Source: Actinomycetes bacterium (GTDB lineage: Bacteria; Actinomycetota; Acidimicrobiia; Acidimicrobiales; Palsa-688). From it: DNA of 38,719 bases. Position numbers and translations under genes: made by a program. This document shows, in pieces, positions 8,985 to 16,812 of this stretch (position 1 is the first letter of the stretch; each line of letters begins with the position of its first letter). The stretch is from assembly GCA_021787365.1 (NCBI GenBank), contig JAJYMB010000069.1:1-38719 (forward strand), read 5' to 3'. Under the pieces are notes generated by a model. The model was not told the origin of the DNA. It was given only the letters and a program-made list of their open reading frames with translations, and did not search any database.

Positions 8985-9912
8985 ATGAACGAACTGTTCT
9001 CGGCGATCGAGCCGTACGAGGCCGGTCACCTGGAAGTCGGCGGCGGCTACGTCCTGTACTGGGAGACGGTTGGCTCGCCTTCGGGGAAGCCGGCGGTGTT
9101 CCTCCATGGGGGTCCCGGGAGCGGAGCGAGCCAAGCTGCCCGCCGGTACTTCGACCAAGGCCTTTACCGGGCCGTGCTGTTCGACCAACGCGGCTGCGGG
9201 CGTAGCCGTCCCTTCGCCGGAGCGGGTGATGACCTGTCGGCCAACACGACGGGCCACCTAGTGGCGGACATCGAGCGGCTCCGAGAGCACCTGGGCATAA
9301 GCCGCTGGGTCGTCGTCGGCGTGTCGTGGGGCGTGACGCTGGCCCTGGTCTACGCGCAGCGCCACCCTGAGCGGGTAGTGGGCATGGTGCTCGGAGCTGT
9401 AACGGCCGGGACGCGCCGGGAGACCACATGGATCACCCGGGACATGGGCCATGTCTTCCCCAAACAGTGGGACGAGCTCATCTCGGCCGTGCCGCCCTCA
9501 GAGCGTGCAGGAGACCTGGCCGCTGCCTATGCCCGCTTGCTCGCCAGCCCGGACCCGGAGGTACGGGCAGACGCGGCTCGCCGCTGGTGCGCTTGGGAGG
9601 ACACGCATGTCTCGCTCATGCCCGGCTGGGCCCACGGCAGCCGGTACGACGACCCGGTGTTCCCGCCTGGTCTTCGCCACGCTCGTCACCCACTATTGGA
9701 GCCACGGGTGCTTCTTTGCGGACGGAGAGGTGCTCGCCGGCATGCACCGGGTCGCATCTATCCCGGGAGTGCTCGTTCACGGACGCTACGACGTTTCCAG
9801 CCCGCTCGGCACGGCCTGGCAACTGCACCGGGCGTGGCCGGCCAGCCGCCTGGTCGTGATAGACGACGCTGGGCACGGCGGCGGCAGTTTCGCCACTGAA
9901 ATAGTCTCGGCG
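8985..9912 (+). pseudogene. pip: Proline iminopeptidase (peptidase S33), frameshifted
   Basis: This alpha/beta-hydrolase removes N-terminal proline from peptides. The first frame, from ATG 8985, starts MNELFSAIEPYEAGHLEVGG, as the family does, and has the oxyanion loop HGGPGSGAS, FDQRGCGRS and the nucleophile elbow GVSWGVTLAL (Ser). Near 9662-9664 the frame is lost by what looks like one extra C in a CCC run; the other frame continues LVFATLVTHYW, then HGRYDVSSPLG (catalytic Asp) and DDAGHGGGS (catalytic His). All triad residues are therefore present but split. The C-terminus after the His loop also fades. If the extra base is a sequencing error, this is a nearly complete enzyme. The minus-strand relaxase lies behind it and is divergent. 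Confidence 0.8.
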
Positions 9913-10095
9913 CAGCGAGATGAAGGACCTTTCCTGACGGTCCTCGCGTCTGAACATGTACCGGGAGATCAGGGATCTCCCTGTCTGGGGCCGGCCCCGC
10001 CGAGCACCATGGCCATGACCGGAGCCGTGCGCTCCGCTTTCGGTTTTGTACCGGCAGGAGAACGCTGTGTGAAGCCTTTTCTTCTCTTCGGTAAA

Positions 10096-10125
10096 CAACG
10101 GTCACCAAAGGTCACCAACGGTCAA
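10096..10125. repeat. Three tandem 10-bp repeats
   Basis: CAACGGTCAC, CAAAGGTCAC and CAACGGTCAA follow one another without gaps, each one helical turn long. They lie in the noncoding space between the broken pip gene and the excisionase-like gene. Same-face spacing of this kind is typical of cooperative binding sites or iterons. Confidence 0.55.
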
Positions 10126-10293
10126 ATGGAATTTGTGACGACGCCTCGCTCGGTGAGCGCCGGTGCGGCTCGAGGGCGCACGTACGGGGGAGCACCGATG
10201 TGGAGGCACGGCTGATGCGCGGTAATCGAGCTGGTCAGAGCGACATCGCCACCTTGGACCTTAAGGGTAGGAACCTAGACAAGGAGGAGATCA

Positions 10294-10497
10294 GTGGCCA
10301 CCGTGGCTACCCTGCCCCAGTTACTAACGATCCAGCAGCTCGCTGATCGGCTCAACGTGAACACGCGTCATATCCGCCGGCTGGTCGCCGAAAGACGTGT
10401 GCCTTTCTTGAAGGTCGGCCATTTCGTCCGCTTCGACCCGACTGAAATAACCGACTGGCTCAGTCGCAACCGCGTAGCTCCCCTCCGGGCCCAATAA
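10294..10497 (+). CDS. Excisionase-family helix-turn-helix DNA-binding protein
   Basis: This 67-residue protein has one winged HTH of the MerR/excisionase class: LLTIQQLADRLNVNTRHIRRL, a turn, then VPFLKVGHFVRFDPTEITDWL. Such proteins bend DNA at attachment sites, direct excision of integrated elements, or act as small regulators. The GTG start at 10294 has a very strong AAGGAGG at ideal spacing. It stands alone on this strand, downstream of the three 10-bp repeats, which could be its binding sites. A second protein of the same class is encoded at 21501-21689. Family assignment is confident; its partner integrase is not known. Confidence 0.85.
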   Translation: MATVATLPQLLTIQQLADRLNVNTRHIRRLVAERRVPFLKVGHFVRFDPTEITDWLSRNRVAPLRAQ

Positions 10498-10626
10498 CAG
10501 ATCGGTCGCGAACTCTGTGGAAGGGTGACAAGCACCGGTCCCCCGCCGCAAACGTTCGGCCGAAGATCCCTCCCTAAACAGGATCGCGAGAACTGTGGAG
10601 GAGCGCGCCCGGGCCAGGGAAGAGCC

Positions 10627-10905
10627 TCAGGCAGCGGTCAGCGAGTGCGCCCGAGCCTGCTCGTACAGCGGCTCGGGCGCCATGTCGAGGCCGTCCGGCC
10701 AGGCGATGGTCCCTGCCTCGGGGTCGACGCGCACTTGAGCAAAATATTCGGCATCACGCAAGGGCTCGAAGACACCGGTCCACTTCTCCATCGAGAAGTC
10801 GACGTCCCCGACCGTCCCATCATCGAAGAGGAGCCTGAGCACGTGGTCCCGCAGCACGGCCACGCCGACCACGCAGGGAAGGTACGAGCTGCTCACTCCA
10901 CACAT
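10627..10905 (-). CDS. DUF2442 family protein
   Basis: This 92-residue protein contains the DUF2442 pattern: a strand pair around LRDHVLRLLFDDGTVGDVDF, then WTGVFEPLRDAEYFAQVRVDPEAGTIAWPDGLDMAPEPLY. Members are commonly encoded next to DUF4160 proteins and have been proposed to form toxin-antitoxin-like pairs. ATG 10905 is chosen because it begins one base after the stop codon of the DUF4160 frame (TAGgATG), a typical translational-coupling arrangement. A longer frame to 11091 is only a shadow of the upstream gene. With its partner broken, coupling would be lost and expression is uncertain. Family is confident; function is not established. Confidence 0.8.
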   Translation of the reverse strand: MCGVSSSYLPCVVGVAVLRDHVLRLLFDDGTVGDVDFSMEKWTGVFEPLRDAEYFAQVRVDPEAGTIAWPDGLDMAPEPLYEQARAHSLTAA

Positions 10906-10906
10906 C

Positions 10907-11170
10907 CTACTGCAGGGGCGGGATGGCAACGAGCGGTTGGTTCTGCCTCGCCCGCTCCCAGTTGGCGAGCAGGTCGTCCCGGTGCGCCCGTGCCCAATCG
11001 AGCACCAGCCCAAGGGCGCGGGGCTCGAGGTCGCCCGCAAGCACTGCCCCGTCGACCGACACCGAAGCACGAAGCCCAGCGTGGTGGGCATGAAAGTGTG
11101 CTACAGGATGGTCCCGCTAGTTCCAGTACATGTAGATCACGACACCGTAGAAGGCGCTCACCCGTGGCAT
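10907..11170 (-). pseudogene. DUF4160 protein with a nonsense codon at position 18
   Basis: From ATG 11170 the frame reads MPRVSAFYGVVIYMYWN, then TAG at 11117-11119, then RDHPVAHFHAHHAG and a normal remainder ending IPPLQ at 10907. The DUF4160 family normally has YMYWNE followed by DHPxxHFHA, so a GAG (Glu) codon has become TAG by a single change. All other codons are in frame and family-like, which points to a very recent mutation or a sequencing error. It is the partner of the DUF2442 gene one base downstream. Without suppression it would make only a 17-residue peptide. Confidence 0.8.
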
Positions 11171-11247
11171 GTGCCAACCAGGGTAGACGGGTCAGAATAC
11201 CGGGGGCGCGAAGGCCGATCCCGGCGCTGCGGTGCCTATTCCGGTAT

Positions 11248-11327
11248 CATGCCGACCTCCGCGTTATGCCGACCTCAGGGGGTAGTCGTTGCTCGAGGCG
11301 GTGATCGGGCGAACCAGGTCGGCATAA
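11248..11327. repeat. Left terminal inverted repeat of the RIT element
   Basis: It matches the reverse complement of 20922-21001 at 77 of 80 positions. It contains ATGCCGACCT twice in direct orientation (near 11249 and 11266) and once inverted at the inner end (11316-11325). The second and third copies extend to CCGCGTTATGCCGACCT and its reverse complement, so one end alone could fold or bind recombinase on both arms. Confidence 0.9.
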
Positions 11328-11379
11328 CGCGGGTCAGCTGAGCCATGCTCCTTGCTCCGACTATCGAGAAGGAGGAGCT

Positions 11380-12603
11380 ATGACCAGAAGGGGCACAGGG
11401 GCACAGCGGACCGGGAGGAGCGGGCCACTGGGGCCGTTTGCAGACGATTACGTGGCCAGGCTAAGGGCCAGTGGTTACGCAGCACGCTCAGTCACCAGTG
11501 CGCTGAGGGACCTGGGCCGCCTCAGCCAGTGGCTGGAGGGGCGCCGGCTAAGCGCGGCAGACCTGAGCAAGGAGCGGCTCGAGGAGTTCCTCGCTCAGCT
11601 GCCACGACGGCGCGGTGGTGGTAGCCCTTGCTCCGGTCGGGCGCTCGGCCAGGTGCTCGAGGTCCTGGGCGAGGCCGACGAGGGGAGCTGTCGAGCGGGT
11701 AAGGGCCCGGCGTCGCCAAGCGAGGTGCTCCTCGGGTCCTTCGAGCGGTTCTTGCTCCAAGAGCGGGCGCTGGGCTCCTCGACAGCATCGGCCTACGTCG
11801 CGCGGGTACGTCGCTTCCTCGTCCGTTGTGCACCGAACGGAGGGCTGGACAAGGTGACCGCGAGAGAAGTGACCGGTGCAGTGCTCCAGGCGTCGGCATC
11901 GGCGTCAGCGAACACGACGAAGCTCTTTGTGACAGCTCTCCGCTCGTTTTTGCGCTTCAGCTTCCTCGAGGGGCTGACGCCGGTCGACTTGTCCCCTGCG
12001 GCCGTTGCTGTCGCCCCGCGCCACCGGTCGTCGTTGCCGATGGGGGTCGACCAAAAGACGGCTCGAGCCTTGCTCCGCTCTTGCGACCGGCGCCAGCCGA
12101 AAGGCCGGCGCGATTACGCCGTGTTGCTCACCCTTCTGCGCCTCGGGCTGCGCGCTGGCGAGGTAGCCAGCCTGCGCCTGGAGGACATCGGCTGGCGTGG
12201 CGGAGAGGTCGTGGTCCATGGCAAAGGGCGCCACGAGGACCGTCTCCCGCTGCCAGCCGACGTCGGCGGAGCGGTCGCCGCTTACCTCGAGAGGGGGCGC
12301 CAGAACGGCACCGTGCACCGCGAGGTGTTCCTGCGGGCCCTTGCCCCGATAGGGCCGCTCGGGGCGGGTGGGATCTCGGCCATCGTGCGCCATGCCTGCG
12401 CGGCTGCGGGGGTGCCGGCCGTAGGGGCACACCGCCTCCGCCACAGCCTGGCTTGCCAGCTGGCCAATGCCGGGGTGCCCCTGCCGGCGATTGCCCAGGT
12501 CCTCCGTCACCGGGATATTCGCACTACCACGGGGTACGCCCGCGTCGACATTGAAGGGCTCCGCGCCGTGGCGCAGCCGTGGCCGGGAGGCGAGGGGCAA
12601 TGA
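11380..12603 (+). CDS. ritA: RIT tyrosine recombinase A
   Basis: This is a 407-residue site-specific tyrosine recombinase. Residues ~15-65 and ~120-200 form SAM-like core-binding helices (FADDYVARLRASGYAARSV; FERFLLQERALGSSTASAY). The catalytic domain shows the first Arg in LRLGLRAGEVASLRLEDI, a Lys strand GKGRHEDRLPLP, the His-x-x-Arg box HRLRHSLACQLA, the second His in VLRHRDIRTT and the nucleophile Tyr in TTGYARVD, so it looks active. ATG 11380 has GGAGGAG upstream. It ends over the start of ritB (ATGA), so the trio is one operon. In the RIT family it acts with RitB and RitC on the terminal repeats, though each protein's exact role is not settled. Confidence 0.85.
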   Translation: MTRRGTGAQRTGRSGPLGPFADDYVARLRASGYAARSVTSALRDLGRLSQWLEGRRLSAADLSKERLEEFLAQLPRRRGGGSPCSGRALGQVLEVLGEADEGSCRAGKGPASPSEVLLGSFERFLLQERALGSSTASAYVARVRRFLVRCAPNGGLDKVTAREVTGAVLQASASASANTTKLFVTALRSFLRFSFLEGLTPVDLSPAAVAVAPRHRSSLPMGVDQKTARALLRSCDRRQPKGRRDYAVLLTLLRLGLRAGEVASLRLEDIGWRGGEVVVHGKGRHEDRLPLPADVGGAVAAYLERGRQNGTVHREVFLRALAPIGPLGAGGISAIVRHACAAAGVPAVGAHRLRHSLACQLANAGVPLPAIAQVLRHRDIRTTTGYARVDIEGLRAVAQPWPGGEGQ

Positions 12604-13334
12604 GCGAACTTCGCCGCCACGCCGAGGACTACCTGGGGCTACGCCGGTCCTTGGGCTACAGGCTGACCTTCCACAGCCGGCTGCTCCCGCAGTTCCTCGA
12701 CTACCTCGGTGCCGCCGGCGCGACGAGCATCACGACCGAGCTAGCCATCTCCTTCGCCCAGCTCCCACAGGGCGTCCAACCGGTCCACTGGGCACACCGC
12801 CTCGACGTCGTGCGTGGCTTCGCCCGTTATATGCAGGCGGTCGACCCCGTGACCGAGGTCCCTCCCCGCGACGTCTTCGGTGCGCGGTACCAGCGCCCGG
12901 CACCGTACCTGTGGCAGGAAGCCGAAGTGCTGGGCGTGATGGCAGCGGCCCGCCAGCTCCGCCCAGCGCTCCGCGCCCTCACCTACGAGGCCCTCTTCGG
13001 GTTGCTTTGGTCCACAGGGTGCCGCATAGGCGAGGCGATAGCTCTCGAAAGCGCTGACGTGGACCTCACTGATGGCGTTATCACGGTCCGGGACGGGAAG
13101 TTTGGCCACTCGAGGCTCCTCCCGCTGCAGCAAGGCACGACGGACGCGCTCGCCCATTATGCCGCGAGCCGGGACCGGCTCTGCCTCAAACCGCGCTCGG
13201 CAGCGTTCTTCGTCTCGAGCGTCGGCAACACCTTGGCCCACCAGTCCGTGCACCAGACATTCGACCGGCTCGCCACTGCGACCGGCCTGCGCACCGAGAC
13301 CAAGAGGCCTCGCGTCCATGACCTCAGGCACTCA
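12600..13334 (+). pseudogene. ritB: RIT tyrosine recombinase B, 5' part (interrupted)
   Basis: This is the first ~245 codons of the second RIT recombinase. It begins MSELRRHAEDYLGLRRSLGY and has the Arg box WSTGCRIGEAIALESADV. The His-x-x-Arg box is cut immediately after HDLRHS; the frame then runs into foreign sequence and stops at 13371-13373. The missing part (ACRALLDLYRAGIDVET, then STYLGHVNIGDTYWYL) is found at 19747-19932. The gene is therefore split by the Tn554-like element and cannot make an active enzyme here, because the second His and the Tyr are on the far side. Confidence 0.85.
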
Positions 13335-13384
13335 TTGGTCTTTATCTCTTCAGTCGACGTGTCCATCGTCTAGCCTGTCTCAGC

Positions 13385-14916
13385 TTGGGGCTCGACCTGG
13401 ACTTCATCGACTACGACGCAGCGGCACGCTGTGTGGTGACAAGCGACGACACGCAGGATGTGCTGGTGCCGCGGGCGGCCGAGCGTTTCGCCCGTTTGGG
13501 TATCCCCGACCGGACGCCGTGCGTCGACGCGGCGACGGCGGATGAGGACCTGTTGAACCGCTTCTTCGCCGACCTGTGGGTGCTGGGCGGGTTGGCGGAG
13601 AACACCGTGCGGGCGTACGCAAGAGACGTTGTCGTTTGGGCGCGCTTCTTGCGCCAGGCTCGTGGCCGGTCGTGGCTGGAAGCGGACCGGGCGGACCTTT
13701 TGGCGTTCCACAAACTGCGCCGCCACACGGGCGTGGCGAACGGAGCAGGTGCACAGCGGACGGTCAGTGGCCGGTCGTGGGACCGTGCGGTGTGCGCTTT
13801 GACGAAGCTGTACGACTGGGCCGAGGGCCACGAACTAATAGAGCGGGCACCGTTTTTGGCTTCGGGCGCGAACGTGGCGGCGATCGAAGAGCATGCCCGC
13901 TGGGGCCGGCGGGGCAGGCGGCGCTCGGGCCGGGAGGGCGCGCCGCCGAGCCGGCACGCGATGGTGGTGCTGGACGAGGAGCAGTACCGGCTGTGGCGTG
14001 ATGTCGGCGTGCGCGGCCTGGCTCCCGGGGACGAGCCGGGCCCGGCGTGGCAAGGCCGAAACAGTGAGCGGAACGCCCGCTTTTGCGACACGTTGGTGAC
14101 GACCGGGGCCCGGGTGAGCGAGCTGGCAGCGCTGTTGGTGCCCGAGCTACCGGTGCTCGACGACCGAGGACCGCTCATGGAACTGGGTTTCGCGGCGTCG
14201 GTCACCAAGGGCGGCCGAGGACGGCGGGTCCCCGTGGCGGCTGCGGTCGTGGAGCGGCTGTGGGAGTACGTGCGCTGGGACCGGGCCGGGCGGGTGCGGC
14301 GAGCCCGGGAGCGAGGCGACTACGACCGGGTGCTGCAGCGCGGGCAGGCACTGGTGTGCCGGGGACTGACCGCCACCGGCTGCCAGCTCCAAGAGCCGGA
14401 CGGGACCTGGGGCAGGCGGCGCTGGAGCGACCTCGACGCGCGAGAGAGGCAGCTCCTCGTGGGGTCGACGCTTCTGGGGAGGCCGTGGGGCCGGTGATGG
14501 TCTGGGTAGCCGAGGGTGGCCAGCCGGCGGCGGTGAAGTCTTGGCAGACCGTGTTCCGGCGAGCAAGTGAGCGCTGCGCATCAGCCGGGGTCGACCTCGA
14601 CGTGTCGGCCCATGTTTGCCGCCACACCTTTGCGACAAGGGCATTGTCGGCCCTCATCGCGGCGCAGCTCGACACCGAGAGGGTCGCCGACGCGTTCGGC
14701 GGCATCCCCGAGACCCGCTATAGGAAGGTGTTCGGCGACCCACTCCGGACGTTGCAGCAGTGGCTCGGGCACCGGTCGATCACCAGCACCTACATCTACC
14801 TGGACAACGTCGCCGAGCTGCGGGACTTCCATGCCCGCAGTGTGCAAGAGGTCTTCGAGGCCTTCGTCTCCGACCTGGCCGGCCGCCAGCGTCCCTCGAC
14901 CGGGGAGGAGCGGTGA
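13385..14916 (+). pseudogene. tnpA: Tyrosine recombinase TnpA-like, one frameshift
   Basis: The frame from TTG 13385 has a core-binding domain (LGGLAENTVRAYARDVVVWARFL), the Arg box TTGARVSELAALLVPEL and LGFAASVTKGGRGRRVPV. It then hits TGA near 14497. The correct continuation, from about 14460, lies in another frame: VDASGEAVGPVMVWVAEGG, the His-x-x-Arg box HVCRHTFATRAL, the second His in QQWLGHRSITST and Tyr in STYIYLD, ending at 14914-14916. One base missing in the GGGG run near 14458-14462 would restore a 510-residue protein with every catalytic residue. Its stop overlaps the next start (GTGA). The start is uncertain; GTG codons near 13432 are alternatives. A homopolymer sequencing error is possible. 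Confidence 0.8.
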
Positions 14917-16799
14917 CGGGCCGTCGTCCCGAGCAGCGGCTCAGGTTCGTCCCCGAAAACGGTGGGACCGCTGCTGGCACGGGGCCAGTCTGGGTCGACC
15001 AAGACGTCCCGATGGTGCTGGCATGCCGGTTCCCCCACGAGGCCAAGGTGAGCCGTTACGAGCTCGGCTCGGCGCCCGGCGAACGCCTGAGGCGCCAGCT
15101 GGTCGGGTGCCTGTTCACCATGTCCGAGCCGGACCGTGGTGTCGGGTCGTCGTTATCGGTGCAGAACTACGTCGTCGCGCTCCGCATGTTCTTGCGCTCC
15201 CTCGATTGCCACGTTGCTACGACAGGCTTGGCCGACCTGGACGGGGAGGTGGTCGACCGGTTCCAGGACGCGATGGTCGCCCGCTACGGGCCCGGCAGCC
15301 GGCAGCCGTGGGTGCTCGTGAACCAGGTGTGCGTGCTGTTGCGGGAAGCGGTCGAAGAGCACGGCGTCGTGCTGAGAGCGTCGCTCGCCCGGCGGGCACT
15401 GTTCGGGGCGACCTGCCCGAAGCCCCCGGTGGTCCCCCGGGACGCGTACACGCCGGCGGAGGCACGAGCGATCGCCCGAGCGGCCCGGGTCGATTTCGGC
15501 CGTGTCGCCCGTCGGTTGCTGGCCGAGGGCCCGGCGTTGCTCGAACTGGGCGGCCACCCGGGGCGTGCTGTGGGCGGGTGGAAGAAAAAGGCCAACATCG
15601 CCTGGTACTTGGACACCTACGGGGACCGCACCATCGACCAGCTGCGCGACGAGTCCGGCGGGGAGTACGTGCTGAGCGGCCCCAATATGGTCTCGCCCAC
15701 GGCCGTGCGACGGATGCTCTGGCCGACCGTGCGTGACCTGGTCGGCTTCTGGGCCCTGTTGCTGCTCCAGACCGGGATCACGCCTGCGTCTGCAGCGCTT
15801 CTCACGACCGACTGCCTGGCGAACCCGTCGGCTGGAAAGGTCACGCTCCGGCACCACAAGTACCGGGCGGGGCGTGCTCGCTCGGAGCGCATCGCCCGGG
15901 TGCGCGACGGGCTCGGGACCTCGCCCGGCGGCCTCGTACGCAACCTGGTCGAGATAACGGCACGAGCCCGGCGCTGGGCCGGCTCCGATGCGCTGTGGGT
16001 GGCGGTCAAAGAGAAGGAGGGCTTCACGACGCGAGCTGCCGGTGAGTTCCGGGCCCGCAACGGCCAGAACTCGCCATTGCAGCAATTCGCGCTCGACCAT
16101 CACCTGGTCTACGAGGACGCGCCGCCCGACGGTGCTGAGCCGCTCGTGGTGCACGGCAGCCGGCTGCGCAAGACCTATGTGGCGGCGGCCTATCGGGCCG
16201 TCGGCGGCGACGTCGGCGCCACGGCGCGAGCAGCGGGCAACACTGCCCGGGTGGCGATGCACCACTACGGGGACATCGCATCGCTCGGGCCGTTGCACGC
16301 CTGGACAGTTGCTGACGCCCTCTACGAACGGGTGGAGGCAGCACGAGCCAGTGGCCGGCCCACGGGGAGCCCGGAGGTGGTGGGGACGGCACCTTCGCCA
16401 CCTACGTCGGCTCCGGATGACGAGGCCAGCGCCACGGAGGTGGTCGAGGTGCAACTGGCCGACTGCCACGGCTTCTTCAATAGCCCGTTCGCCGCCGCTG
16501 GTGAGGCTTGCCCGGTGAGCTTCACCGGCTGCCTGCAGTGCCCCAACGCCGTGGTCACCGCCGACAAACTGCCCACCATAATCACCTATTTGCACCACAT
16601 CTTGGGCCAGCGGTTCTTGATGGGCGAAGACGAATGGTGCGAAGCCTGGGGCGCCGATTTCGTGCGCATCGTCGACGACATCTTCCCGCGCTTCGACACC
16701 TCCACCCTGGAGCGGGCGCAGGAGGACGCTCAGCTAAGCGGCGGCTCCGGCCTCTACCTCCCGACGGTGGCGACTGCCCGGGGGTACCGCCACGGCTGA
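14913..16799 (+). CDS. tnpB: Large tyrosine recombinase-like protein (Tn554 TnpB-type)
   Basis: This is a 628-residue protein from GTG 14913, preceded by GGGGAGGAG and overlapping the tnpA stop by four bases. The length matches TnpB of Tn554 (about 630). An N-terminal core-binding region (LSVQNYVVALRMFLRSLD) precedes a catalytic-like domain. The usual Arg position falls in LLLQTGITPASAALLTTDCL, where no Arg is present. GSRLRKTYVAAAY and the putative nucleophile region VAMHHYGDIASL follow. A Cys-rich stretch (ADCHGFFNSP, ACPVSFTGCLQCPNA) may bind zinc. Loss of the first Arg suggests an accessory rather than catalytic role, or a divergent active site. It acts with its operon partners in moving the element. 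Confidence 0.75.
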   Translation: MTGRRPEQRLRFVPENGGTAAGTGPVWVDQDVPMVLACRFPHEAKVSRYELGSAPGERLRRQLVGCLFTMSEPDRGVGSSLSVQNYVVALRMFLRSLDCHVATTGLADLDGEVVDRFQDAMVARYGPGSRQPWVLVNQVCVLLREAVEEHGVVLRASLARRALFGATCPKPPVVPRDAYTPAEARAIARAARVDFGRVARRLLAEGPALLELGGHPGRAVGGWKKKANIAWYLDTYGDRTIDQLRDESGGEYVLSGPNMVSPTAVRRMLWPTVRDLVGFWALLLLQTGITPASAALLTTDCLANPSAGKVTLRHHKYRAGRARSERIARVRDGLGTSPGGLVRNLVEITARARRWAGSDALWVAVKEKEGFTTRAAGEFRARNGQNSPLQQFALDHHLVYEDAPPDGAEPLVVHGSRLRKTYVAAAYRAVGGDVGATARAAGNTARVAMHHYGDIASLGPLHAWTVADALYERVEAARASGRPTGSPEVVGTAPSPPTSAPDDEASATEVVEVQLADCHGFFNSPFAAAGEACPVSFTGCLQCPNAVVTADKLPTIITYLHHILGQRFLMGEDEWCEAWGADFVRIVDDIFPRFDTSTLERAQEDAQLSGGSGLYLPTVATARGYRHG

Positions 16800-16812
16800 T
16801 GGCCTCCTCGCT

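Noticed and set aside
8609..9257. Proline-rich minus-strand frames over the G-rich tract
   Set aside because: They are produced by the strand composition (runs of CCC and CAC) and lack a start signal or conserved pattern.
14455..14500. Programmed frameshifting in tnpA
   Set aside because: A G-run is present, but no downstream stem or stop-proximal slippery heptamer was recognised, and several neighbouring genes carry similar simple frameshifts.
15153..16598. Minus-strand frame of 481 codons within tnpB
   Set aside because: It is antisense to a recombinase gene with clear family features; high GC removes stop codons on the opposite strand.
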